A DNA stretch of 59,683 bases from an uncultured Oscillospiraceae bacterium. Its GTDB lineage: Bacteria; Bacillota; Clostridia; Oscillospirales; Oscillospiraceae. The DNA lies in contig CAJUKT010000052.1 in the NCBI GenBank assembly GCA_910587255.1, positions 1-59,683 of the forward strand, written 5' to 3'. Positions 1 through 6,495 of this stretch are shown here, piece by piece (the first letter of the stretch is position 1; each line of letters opens with the position of its first letter). The notes below the pieces were generated by a model. It saw nothing but the letters and a program-made list of their open reading frames with translations. It made no database searches and was not told where the DNA came from. Made by a program: the position numbers and the translations under genes.

Positions 1-1
1 G

Positions 2-196
2 TGCGTGTCCACCGACCGCCCCGCCTACCTGCGGTACCTGCACCAGACCATGGTAACCGGCCAGGCCGCCGGTACGGCCGCGGGCCTGTGCGTGAAAAAG
101 GGCGTCACCCCCAGGGAATTGGAGGGCAGCGTGTCCGAGCTCCAGGATATGCTGCTCAGGCAGGGCGCGGTCCTCTTCGAGTGCCCTGAGCGCTGA
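2..196 (+). CDS. FAD-dependent oxidoreductase, C-terminal fragment
   Basis: The reading frame is open from the first complete codon and ends at TGA 194-196, so this is the tail of a gene that begins before the window. The 64 visible residues include MVTGQAAGTAAGLCVKKG followed by TPRELEGSVSELQDMLLRQG. This is the usual C-terminal signature of the FAD_oxidored family of flavoproteins: a glycine/alanine-rich FAD-contacting helix and then a VSELQxxLLRQG motif. The substrate cannot be told from this fragment. A strong hairpin follows 47 bases after the stop. Confidence 0.75.
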   Translation, partial: CVSTDRPAYLRYLHQTMVTGQAAGTAAGLCVKKGVTPRELEGSVSELQDMLLRQGAVLFECPER

Positions 197-242
197 GATA
201 AACGGCCATCCTGCCATCAAACTGGCGGCAGGGTGTTGAAAC

Positions 243-287
243 AAATCATCGGAAGGCGGGGCGGCTTGCCCTGCCTTCCGATGATTT
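243..287 (+). terminator. Hairpin terminator after the FAD oxidoreductase
   Basis: Arms AAATCATCGGAAGGC and GCCTTCCGATGATTT pair perfectly over 15 bp, with additional G/C pairs towards a short loop. Only four Ts follow the stem. It lies just downstream of the upstream gene's stop and can act on either strand. From here to the repeat at 377 I see no gene. Confidence 0.7.
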
Positions 288-376
288 TGTAAAGGGGCCT
301 TCTGCGGCGGTTTGCGCTTACCCCCGGAGAACTCCCGATAGCGCACGGTTTTTGAATATCATACTATATGACGGAA

Positions 377-634
377 GGCCGCTCCACGCAGGTGTGGAGC
401 GGCCGAGCTTGTGGAAAAAGCCTCGCAGAGTTCGCGCCCGCAGGCGCGAAGAAAATGAAATCCGTTTTCCCCGGCGACCTGTGCGTCGGGGAAAACACTT
501 CTCGGCCGAACAGTGTGAGAGTTGGCCGCCTCAGGCGGACAGCGAGCGCGCGCATGAGGCCGCAGCTTTTCCCGCCGGAAAAGGCTTTGCCTTTTCCGGC
601 GGACTGGGCCGCTCCACGCAGGTGTGGAGCGGCC
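377..634. repeat. 202-bp structured repeat, copy 1, flanked by duplicated terminator hairpins
   Basis: The core (405-606) begins GAGCTTGTGG and ends GGCGGACTG. A second core of exactly the same length lies at 55941-56142, differing at about ten positions. Here the core sits between two identical 28-bp hairpins (377-404 and 607-634; stem GGCCGCTCCAC, loop GCAGGT). At the other locus it sits between two identical copies of a different hairpin. The core itself holds stems TTCGCGCC/GGCGCGAA, GTTTTCCCC/GGGGAAAAC, CCGCC/GGCGG and a 14-bp terminal stem starting CCGCCGG. It encodes no convincing protein: short open frames run through it on both strands, but its length is not a multiple of three. It is most likely a non-autonomous mobile or RNA-like element that targets terminators. 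Confidence 0.8.
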
Positions 635-641
635 TTTTTTT
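607..641 (+). terminator. Distal copy of the duplicated hairpin with T-tract
   Basis: An 11-bp GC-rich stem (GGCCGCTCCAC/GTGGAGCGGCC) is followed at once by seven Ts, a textbook intrinsic terminator. The proximal copy (377-404) lacks the T-tract, so this copy is the original terminator end and the core was added upstream of it. Confidence 0.75.
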
Positions 642-718
642 GCAAAAGCCGTGCAATAATCCGCCCAGGAGGGGTACAGTAAGGGAGGTTCTTAAACAAA
701 AACAGGGGGAATTTCAAC

Positions 719-1321
719 ATGATCTACGGCTATATCCGCGTCAGCACACGGGAGCAGAACGAGGACCGGCAGCTCATCGCCATGCGGGAGCTGTCCATCG
801 CGGAGGGGAACCTCTTCATGGACAAGCAGTCCGGCAAGGACTTTGAGCGTCCCCAGTACCGCCAAATGGTGCGGAGACTGAAAAAAGACGACCTGCTCTA
901 TATCAAGAGCATAGACCGCCTGGGGCGCAACTATGGGGAGATTCTGGAGCAGTGGCGGATTTTGACCAGGGAGAAGGGGGTGGACATCGCGGTGCTGGAT
1001 ATGCCGCTGCTGGACACCCGGCGGGGCAAGGACCTGATGGGGACGTTTCTCAGCGACATCGTCCTTCAGGTGCTGTCCTTCGTGGCGGAAAACGAGCGCG
1101 CCAATATCCGGCAGCGCCAGGCGGAGGGCATCGCGGCGGCCAAGGCCCGGGGCGTCCGATTTGGCAGGCCGCCCCGCCCGCTGCCGGACAGCTACCACAG
1201 CGCCTACCGGCGCTGGAAGGCCGGGGCCATCACGGGGACGGCCGCCGCCAGGGAGTGCGGAATGGCGCTGGCCACCTTCCGATACCGGGCTGAATTGTAT
1301 GAAGCGGCAGAAAGAACTTGA
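719..1321 (+). CDS. Serine recombinase, resolvase/invertase family (200 aa)
   Basis: Small serine recombinase, about the size of Hin, Gin or Mpi-type DNA invertases. The N-terminal catalytic domain opens YGYIRVST with the nucleophile Ser at residue 9. The active-site arginines lie in the DRLGR segment (66-70), and the long dimer helix includes AENERANIRQRQ (about 123-134). The C-terminal 50 residues, after the GVRFGRP linker, form a small helix-turn-helix for site binding. GGGGG precedes the ATG. It is followed directly by three 26-bp dyad sites (1335-1383 and 1472-1497) in inverted arrangement around a promoter, in front of the exopolysaccharide operon. The family reaction is Ser-linked double-strand exchange at such sites. 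I infer that it is a DNA invertase switching that operon; a transposon resolvase is the alternative, but no transposase is nearby. Confidence 0.85.
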   Translation: MIYGYIRVSTREQNEDRQLIAMRELSIAEGNLFMDKQSGKDFERPQYRQMVRRLKKDDLLYIKSIDRLGRNYGEILEQWRILTREKGVDIAVLDMPLLDTRRGKDLMGTFLSDIVLQVLSFVAENERANIRQRQAEGIAAAKARGVRFGRPPRPLPDSYHSAYRRWKAGAITGTAAARECGMALATFRYRAELYEAAERT

Positions 1322-1334
1322 AAGGCCATGCATT

Positions 1335-1360
1335 CTGCAACAATGTGTACTTTTCTGCAA
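1335..1360 (+). other. Candidate recombination site A
   Basis: A 26-bp imperfect dyad: 12 bp left half, central GT (1347-1348), 12 bp right half ACTTTTCTGCAA. Length and symmetry match serine-invertase sites such as hix. It shares GTGTACTTT and CTG(C/T)AA with sites B and C. Confidence 0.55.
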
Positions 1361-1383
1361 TAAGAATGTGTACTTTCCTGTAA
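1358..1383 (+). other. Candidate recombination site B (direct repeat of A)
   Basis: Same 12-2-12 arrangement with central GT at 1370-1371 and right half ACTTTCCTGTAA. It is offset by 23 bp from site A, overlapping it by three bases, and is in the same orientation. It is the nearest inverted partner to site C. Confidence 0.55.
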
Positions 1384-1471
1384 ATTCCAGCTTTCTTGTT
1401 ACATATAGAGGATATCATAAAAATGGCCGGTTTTCAATACTTTGGCGGAGAATTTTTAAAGACAAAATTGC
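1384..1471. other. Putative invertible segment carrying a promoter (OFF orientation)
   Basis: 88 bp of AT-rich DNA between sites B and C, in sharp contrast to the GC-rich genes on both sides. No gene is present. It holds a promoter reading leftwards, away from the exopolysaccharide operon. The forward strand has no comparable pair of hexamers. Inversion between B and C would point the promoter at the sugar transferase start at 1538. Confidence 0.6.
1409..1437 (-). promoter_or_regulatory. Promoter inside the invertible segment, facing left
   Basis: On the minus strand a -35 box TTGAAA (1432-1437) is separated by exactly 17 bp from a -10 box TATCCT (1409-1414). In the present orientation it transcribes towards the recombinase 3' end, antisense to it. 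Confidence 0.6.
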
Positions 1472-1497
1472 TTACAGAAAAGTACACGTTTTTGTAA
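1472..1497 (-). other. Candidate recombination site C (inverted)
   Basis: 26-bp dyad, the most symmetric of the three: halves TTACAGAAAAGT and ACGTTTTTGTAA match at 10 of 12 positions. It is inverted relative to A and B, and the central dinucleotide (AC here, GT on the minus strand, 1484-1485) is compatible. A serine invertase would therefore invert the DNA between them rather than delete it. Confidence 0.6.
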
Positions 1498-1537
1498 ATG
1501 AATCGGGTTTTGGAAAACTGTATGATGGGTGGTTGTG

Positions 1538-2197
1538 ATGTGGAGACATGGGCCGGGAGAACCAGCGCTGCTGGAGCGCGGCGGGAGCAGGCGGAGCTAT
1601 CTGCGCTGGAAACGGATTCAGGACGTGGCGCTGTCGCTGCTGGCGCTGGCGGTTTTGTGGCCGCTGCTGCTGATAATCTGCCTGCTGGTGGTGGCGGATG
1701 ACCCCCGGGGCGGCCCCATCTTCCGCCAGGAGCGGGTGGGCAGGGGGGGCCGGAGCTTTCAGATGTACAAGTTTCGGACCATGTGCGTGGACGCGGAGGC
1801 GCGGCTGGAGGAGCTGTCGCCGCTTAACGAGATGAACGGCCCCATCTTCAAGATGCGGGAGGACCCCCGGATTACCCGGGTGGGGCGTTTTTTGAGAAAG
1901 ACCAGCCTGGACGAGCTGCCCCAGCTGCTGAACGTGCTCCGGGGGGAGATGTCGCTGGTGGGGCCGAGGCCGCCCCTGCCCCGGGAGGTGGCCCAATACA
2001 CCCTGTACGAGTGGCAGAGGCTGAGCGTCACGCCGGGCCTCACCTGCTATTGGCAGGTGAGGCCGGACCGGTATGCGCTGTCCATGGGCCAATGGGTGGC
2101 GCTGGACCTCATGTACATCCAGGAGCGGTGCCTGCGTCTGGACTGGCAGCTGATGCTTCAGACGGTGGGCACCATGGTGCGGGGTAGCGGGCAGTGA
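1538..2197 (+). CDS. Undecaprenyl-phosphate sugar-1-phosphate transferase (WcaJ/CpsE-like)
   Basis: Bacterial sugar transferase that starts repeat-unit synthesis by moving a hexose-1-phosphate from UDP-sugar to undecaprenyl phosphate at the membrane. At 219 aa it is the short monotopic type. One hydrophobic segment (about residues 25-50) is followed by the catalytic domain with YKFRTM, KTSLDELPQLLNVL and MSLVGPRPPLP, all hallmark motifs of the family. The start is ATG 1538; a GTG at 1529 is possible in frame. The ribosome site is poor. It is the first gene of a tightly packed operon running to 13349 and lies just downstream of the putative invertible promoter. Which sugar is transferred is unknown. 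Confidence 0.9.
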   Translation: MWRHGPGEPALLERGGSRRSYLRWKRIQDVALSLLALAVLWPLLLIICLLVVADDPRGGPIFRQERVGRGGRSFQMYKFRTMCVDAEARLEELSPLNEMNGPIFKMREDPRITRVGRFLRKTSLDELPQLLNVLRGEMSLVGPRPPLPREVAQYTLYEWQRLSVTPGLTCYWQVRPDRYALSMGQWVALDLMYIQERCLRLDWQLMLQTVGTMVRGSGQ

Positions 2198-2222
2198 CCG
2201 GCAGGATCTAGGAGGCGGAACA

Positions 2223-3134
2223 ATGGGCAAGCAGGCGGAAAAAATCAATACGACCGAAAAAAAGGAGGGGCAGAGGCCCCGGAAGCGGAGCCGGGTGCGG
2301 GTGCTCCTGTGGGCGGCCCTCACTGTGGGGCTGCTGGTCCTGGGGGGGCGCATATTGCTGTCGGACGAGCTGGAGACCACCTTTTACCACCTTTACTCGC
2401 CCAAGACGGCTAACGGGGAAAATATCCGTGTGGTTGTGCTCTCCGACCTGCATAACCGGGAGTTCGGCCCGGGAAACGGGGCGCTGGTGGAGCGGATCGC
2501 CGCCCTGCGGCCCGACCTGATCGCCATAGCGGGGGACATGGTAAACGCGGACGAGGAAGGGCTGGACGTGATTTTGACCCTGTGCGGCAGGCTGGTGGAA
2601 ATCGCCCCCGTCTACTACAGCCCGGGCAATCATGAGAGCAATCTGATGTATGAAAAGGGAAGCCCGCTGGAGAGCCTGCTGACGGACCTGGGGGTACACG
2701 TCCTGGTGAACCGGGCGGAGGCGGTGACCATCCACAAAACCCCCCTGCTCATCGGCGGGCTGACCACCTCTGTGGAGGGCTACGAGGAGTATGGCGCCGC
2801 TTTTTTTGAGGAATACGAGAAAAGCGGCGGGTTCAAGCTGCTCATCGCCCACTATCCCAGCCTGTTCTACGACTGCCTGGCGGACGGGGCGGTGGATCTG
2901 GGCATATGCGGCCACTACCACGGCGGGCAGATCCGGCTTCCCGTTGTGGGCGGGCTGTACCACGGGGACACGGGCCTGTTTCCCCAGTACAGCGGCGGGC
3001 TGTACCGGCTGGCCCGCGGCACAATTTTCGTGTCCAGGGGGATGGGCGGGCACAGCGGCTTCCCACGGGTCAACAACCGTCCCGAGCTGGCGGTCATCGA
3101 CATCAACGGCCGCCAGGACCCGGATTGGTCCTGA
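2223..3134 (+). CDS. Membrane-anchored calcineurin-like metallophosphoesterase (YkuE-like)
   Basis: 303 aa. A basic N-terminal tail is followed by one membrane segment (about residues 27-47) and then an extracytoplasmic two-metal phosphoesterase domain. All metal-binding motifs are present in order: DLHN (75-78), GDMVN (104-108), GNHE (135-138), AHYP and GHYHGGQ near residues 209-235. The domain should therefore be active. Family members cleave phosphate monoesters or diesters, including lipid substrates such as UDP-diacylglucosamine. Here it sits second in the exopolysaccharide operon, where a CpsB-type phosphatase is often found, though it is unrelated to that family. A role in lipid-carrier recycling or polymer trimming is inference only. 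Confidence 0.85.
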   Translation: MGKQAEKINTTEKKEGQRPRKRSRVRVLLWAALTVGLLVLGGRILLSDELETTFYHLYSPKTANGENIRVVVLSDLHNREFGPGNGALVERIAALRPDLIAIAGDMVNADEEGLDVILTLCGRLVEIAPVYYSPGNHESNLMYEKGSPLESLLTDLGVHVLVNRAEAVTIHKTPLLIGGLTTSVEGYEEYGAAFFEEYEKSGGFKLLIAHYPSLFYDCLADGAVDLGICGHYHGGQIRLPVVGGLYHGDTGLFPQYSGGLYRLARGTIFVSRGMGGHSGFPRVNNRPELAVIDINGRQDPDWS

Positions 3135-3158
3135 CAGGGGAAAAGGAGTGGATACGGC

Positions 3159-4598
3159 ATGATCTTTGTAAGCATGGTGGGGCTGGTGCTGACGCTGTGC
3201 CTTGCTTTTGTATATCTCCGGCTGGCTTGCCGCTTTTTCAAGGTAAAGGCGGCCCTGCCGGCGCTGAAGCTGAAGGACGGCCTGGGCCGGCTGGCGGGGA
3301 CCAGGGTGCGTCTGGCCGCCTTGGGGACGCTGTTTTTTCTGGCGTGGTTTGCCAGCCAGCTCAGCGTCAAGCTGTGGGCGCCCGATATGCTCCTGGTGTT
3401 CAATTACGAGGAGGCGGCCAGGGGGCAGAACCCCAACGTCACCCGGTTCAACGAATCGGGCATCCTGTCCGAGTCCATTTTGGAGCAGGTCATTCAGCGG
3501 GGCGCCTTGGAGCTTACCGCGCAGGAGCTGGCCGGCCTGCTGGCTATCTCTACCCCGCTGGACGCGGAGAAGCTGGACGGCGAACAGGAGTCCTCGCTGA
3601 AGATTTCCTCGGAATACTGGATTCACTGCTCGGAGCGGGCGGCCCTTTACCACATCCAGCCCAGGACGGTGCTGAGCCTGCTGGCCGACGTGTACTGGGA
3701 GGACTTTGTACGCAGCTACGGGGAGAACGACAGCGTGCTGGACCTGTCCTTCGACGAGCTGGAGGGGATGGAGTACCTGGACGTGAAGGACTTTTTGGAG
3801 ATGCAGGCGTATAAGCTGAAAAACTACCTGCCCACCTACAGCAGCCAGAGCAGCAGCTTCCGCGCGGCGGACGGCGGGGAGACCTTTGCCTCCCTGTCCC
3901 AGAAGATCGACAATTTTGTGGAGATCGAGCTGGAGCGCTACAAGGCGTTTGTGCTGGAGAACGGGCTGTCCCTGAACCGGGGGACCTACCAGGCCAGGAT
4001 GCAGTTCGCCAACCGCCTGTTGGACACCGAGCGGATGAAGGACATGGCCGCCCATGATGTGCGCATCGAGGCCATTGATATGTATAACGCCTACATGACC
4101 CGCTTTGTGCTCATACCCACCTATGATGTGGACCGGGAGTTCTACATGTCCAAGACCAAGGTGGGCGTGGACTATTTCGCCGACGAGGCAAAGGAGCATC
4201 TGGAATCCGCCGCCGGGCTGCTGGAGGAGATGGAGCACAACGCCTACGCCTCGGCGCAGGTGGGCGGGGGCCGCGGCTCTTCGGAGGTCCGCGCCCAGGC
4301 GGACCGGCGCGTCCAGGAGCTGAAGGAGGAGCTGAACGGCCTGTCCGCCCAGTGCAGGGAGCTGTGCGCGGCCTATGTGCGGGAGCGGCGGGACGGCTAT
4401 ATTCAGGTGGGCTTCAGCCAGGTCCCCGTGCTGAGGGAGGCGGCGGGCGCGCTTGTGATGACGGCGCTGTTTGCCGCACCCCTGGGGGGGCTGTACATTC
4501 TGGAGCCGTTCTACCGGGAGTATCTGGACAGCCGCCCGCCCAGGGCCGGGCGGAGGAAATGGCGCGGCAGGCGGGACAAAGGGGGGAGCGCGGCATGA
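3159..4598 (+). CDS. Wzz-like membrane protein (polysaccharide co-polymerase candidate)
   Basis: 479 aa, with two hydrophobic stretches near the N-terminus (about 1-22 and 48-65), a large helical extracytoplasmic region and a C-terminal membrane segment followed by a basic tail. This hairpin-in-membrane topology and the strand-like opening (LLVFNYEEAARGQNPNVTRF) resemble the chain-length regulators (Wzz/CapA) and parallel the start of the next protein. No catalytic motif is seen. It overlaps the next gene by ATGA, so the two are probably translated together and may form one complex. I did not recognise a named family with certainty. Other possibilities are a polymer-export adaptor or a cell-wall anchoring factor. 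Confidence 0.5.
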   Translation: MIFVSMVGLVLTLCLAFVYLRLACRFFKVKAALPALKLKDGLGRLAGTRVRLAALGTLFFLAWFASQLSVKLWAPDMLLVFNYEEAARGQNPNVTRFNESGILSESILEQVIQRGALELTAQELAGLLAISTPLDAEKLDGEQESSLKISSEYWIHCSERAALYHIQPRTVLSLLADVYWEDFVRSYGENDSVLDLSFDELEGMEYLDVKDFLEMQAYKLKNYLPTYSSQSSSFRAADGGETFASLSQKIDNFVEIELERYKAFVLENGLSLNRGTYQARMQFANRLLDTERMKDMAAHDVRIEAIDMYNAYMTRFVLIPTYDVDREFYMSKTKVGVDYFADEAKEHLESAAGLLEEMEHNAYASAQVGGGRGSSEVRAQADRRVQELKEELNGLSAQCRELCAAYVRERRDGYIQVGFSQVPVLREAAGALVMTALFAAPLGGLYILEPFYREYLDSRPPRAGRRKWRGRRDKGGSAA

Positions 4599-6466
4599 AG
4601 GAGCTGGACGTATTCCGCTATCTGAAAAAATACCGCGCCCTGATCGCCGGCTTCTCAATCCTGGCGGGCATTGTGTTCCTGCTGGTGGCCCAGCTGCGCA
4701 TCCAGCAGTACACCGCCGCCACGGTGATCGAGTACACCGGGTCCCGGGCCGCCGAGGGGCTGTCCCCGGACAACACGCCCATTGACACCACGGAGATCTA
4801 TTCCACCAACCTGGTGGCCCAGGCCATGAAGGCGCTGGATATCGGCTACGCCCAGGCCACCACCGACGATATCCGCATGGGCATCCATGTGGAACCCATC
4901 ATCACCGAGGAGGACCTGCGGATTCAGCAGGCCAAGCTGGACAACGGCGAGGAGGACTATGAGCTCAACCCCACCCGGTATCTGGTCACGTTCAGCTGCG
5001 GGGTGGGCAGCGGCAAGGACTTCCCCCGCAAGGTGCTCAACCAGATTCTTCAGGAGTACGCCGCCTACTATGGCAAAACCCATGTAAATACCTCGCTGGC
5101 GGCCAACCCCGTCAGCGATATCACCGGCAAGGGGTACGACTATCTGGAGATGGCGGAGGTGATGGACGACACCCTGACCGGCATGGTGGACCACCTGACG
5201 GACAAGGTGAACTGGAACGGGGAATTCCGCTCCAGCCGGACGGGCCTGAGCTTCCAGGACCTGAAGGATGAGTTCAAGTTCCTCAAGCAGGTGGAGGTGC
5301 GGCAGCTGTTCTCCCAGATCCTGGAGGGGAAGATCACCAAGGACCGGGATGTGCTGCTGGACAAATACCGAAACCGAAATAACGACCTGGCCATCTCCAA
5401 CACGGCGGCCTCCTTTGAGATTGAGCAGATCCGGGGCATTATCCGCTCCTATGAAAACGCCATGGGGGAATTCGGCGCAGCCTCCAGCGTGGTGGGTGAG
5501 AACAGCGAGACCTATCTGCAAAACAACGTGCTGCCCAATGTGTACGACGAGCGGGACCAGGACCCGGACGGGAACTGGACCTCCGTGGACCGCACGGCGG
5601 AGTACGACAAGCTGCTGATGAAGTACATCGAGGACCGCACCCTCTACGAGCACGCCCTCATCGACATGGACTACAACGACTATATCCTCAGCGTGTTTGC
5701 CGGGGCCCCCGCCAGCTCCTCCCAGGCCGCCCAGGATCGGGTCCAGGAGGAGATTCAGCGCCTGGCGGAAAAGATCAACAGCCTCCAGGCCGTCTATTAT
5801 GAGACCAACGATGAGTATAACGAGTACCTGGGGGCGCAGAACATCGTGATGCTGTCCAGCGTGAGGGTGACGGAGCGGTTCCCCATCCTGATTTTCACCG
5901 TGCTGGTGGTGATCATCTTCGGCGCGCTGGGCTGCGCCGGCGCGGCGGTATTGGGCAGGATCGAGGACTTCATCGAGTACTACGCCTTCACCAACAAGGT
6001 GGACGGCCTGCCCAACCGGGCCAAGTGCGACCAGTTCATCGCGGCCCGGGAGGGGCGGCCCATCCCGGAGAGCTTCGCCTGCGTCGTGTTCCGCCTGGCA
6101 AACCTCCAGACGGTAAACGCCCGGATGGGCCGGGAGGCCGGGGACCGGATGATCAAGGACTTCGTGTCGGTGCTCACCTGCGTGTTCCCGCCCTCCGGCA
6201 GCCTGTTTGTGGGCAATAACGGCGCGGGGCAGTATCTGGTCTTCGCCGAGTCCCTGGATAAGGGGCAGGTGAGCGCCGCCCTGTCCCAGATGGGCGTCAT
6301 GCTGGAGGAAAAGTCCGGGAACAGCGGCGGTCAAATTGAGCTGCGCCACGGCTTTGCCTGCGCGGGGGAGGAGAAGTGCCGCTACATCCGTGAGCTTTTG
6401 TCCATCGCCATGAAGCGGGTGGGCAATGCCCGGCCCGAGCGGGCGGGCGAACCCGTGCCGTGGTGA
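4595..6466 (+). CDS. Wzz-like chain-length protein fused to a degenerate GGDEF domain
   Basis: 623 aa. The ATG overlaps the previous stop (ATGA), so the start is secure. MKELDVFRYLKKYRALIAG leads into membrane segment 1 (about 14-33). Next comes a Wzz-type beta strand (YTAATVIEYTGS), a long helical region with coiled-coil character (to about 415) and membrane segment 2 (about 425-447). The cytoplasmic C-terminus (469-623) follows the GGDEF fold: VDGLPNRAKCDQFI matches the start motif DxLTGLxNR, then FxxLQTVNARMGREAGD. The signature loop reads NNGAGQY (541-547) instead of RxGGDEF. Catalysis of c-di-GMP synthesis is therefore not expected; nucleotide sensing or protein contact is likelier. No tyrosine kinase partner is encoded in the operon, so this domain may replace the usual BY-kinase control. 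Confidence 0.75.
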   Translation: MKELDVFRYLKKYRALIAGFSILAGIVFLLVAQLRIQQYTAATVIEYTGSRAAEGLSPDNTPIDTTEIYSTNLVAQAMKALDIGYAQATTDDIRMGIHVEPIITEEDLRIQQAKLDNGEEDYELNPTRYLVTFSCGVGSGKDFPRKVLNQILQEYAAYYGKTHVNTSLAANPVSDITGKGYDYLEMAEVMDDTLTGMVDHLTDKVNWNGEFRSSRTGLSFQDLKDEFKFLKQVEVRQLFSQILEGKITKDRDVLLDKYRNRNNDLAISNTAASFEIEQIRGIIRSYENAMGEFGAASSVVGENSETYLQNNVLPNVYDERDQDPDGNWTSVDRTAEYDKLLMKYIEDRTLYEHALIDMDYNDYILSVFAGAPASSSQAAQDRVQEEIQRLAEKINSLQAVYYETNDEYNEYLGAQNIVMLSSVRVTERFPILIFTVLVVIIFGALGCAGAAVLGRIEDFIEYYAFTNKVDGLPNRAKCDQFIAAREGRPIPESFACVVFRLANLQTVNARMGREAGDRMIKDFVSVLTCVFPPSGSLFVGNNGAGQYLVFAESLDKGQVSAALSQMGVMLEEKSGNSGGQIELRHGFACAGEEKCRYIRELLSIAMKRVGNARPERAGEPVPW

Positions 6467-6495
6467 GCGGCCCGGCGGAAGGGAGGCGCTGAGGA

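Noticed and set aside
377..634. Group IIC intron as the explanation of the terminator-associated repeat
   Set aside because: These introns do target terminator hairpins, but the core is only 202 bp, shows no domain V-like motif I could identify, has no reverse transcriptase and is flanked by a duplicated hairpin, which intron retrohoming does not produce.
364..720. Small proteins encoded within the 202-bp repeat (either strand)
   Set aside because: Similar short frames occur in both copies only because the DNA is repeated. Core length is not a multiple of three, the hairpins interrupt any gene-like structure, and substitutions keep stems, not codons.
719..1321. Recombinase as a phage integrase or large serine recombinase
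   Set aside because: At 200 residues it lacks the long zinc and coiled-coil C-terminal domains of phage serine integrases, and no phage structural genes or att-like sites were found.
2208..4658. Long open frame on the minus strand (816 codons)
   Set aside because: It is the shadow of the phosphoesterase and Wzz-like genes in GC-rich DNA: composition rich in Arg, Gln, His and Pro, no family motif, no ribosome site, and opposite to well-supported genes.
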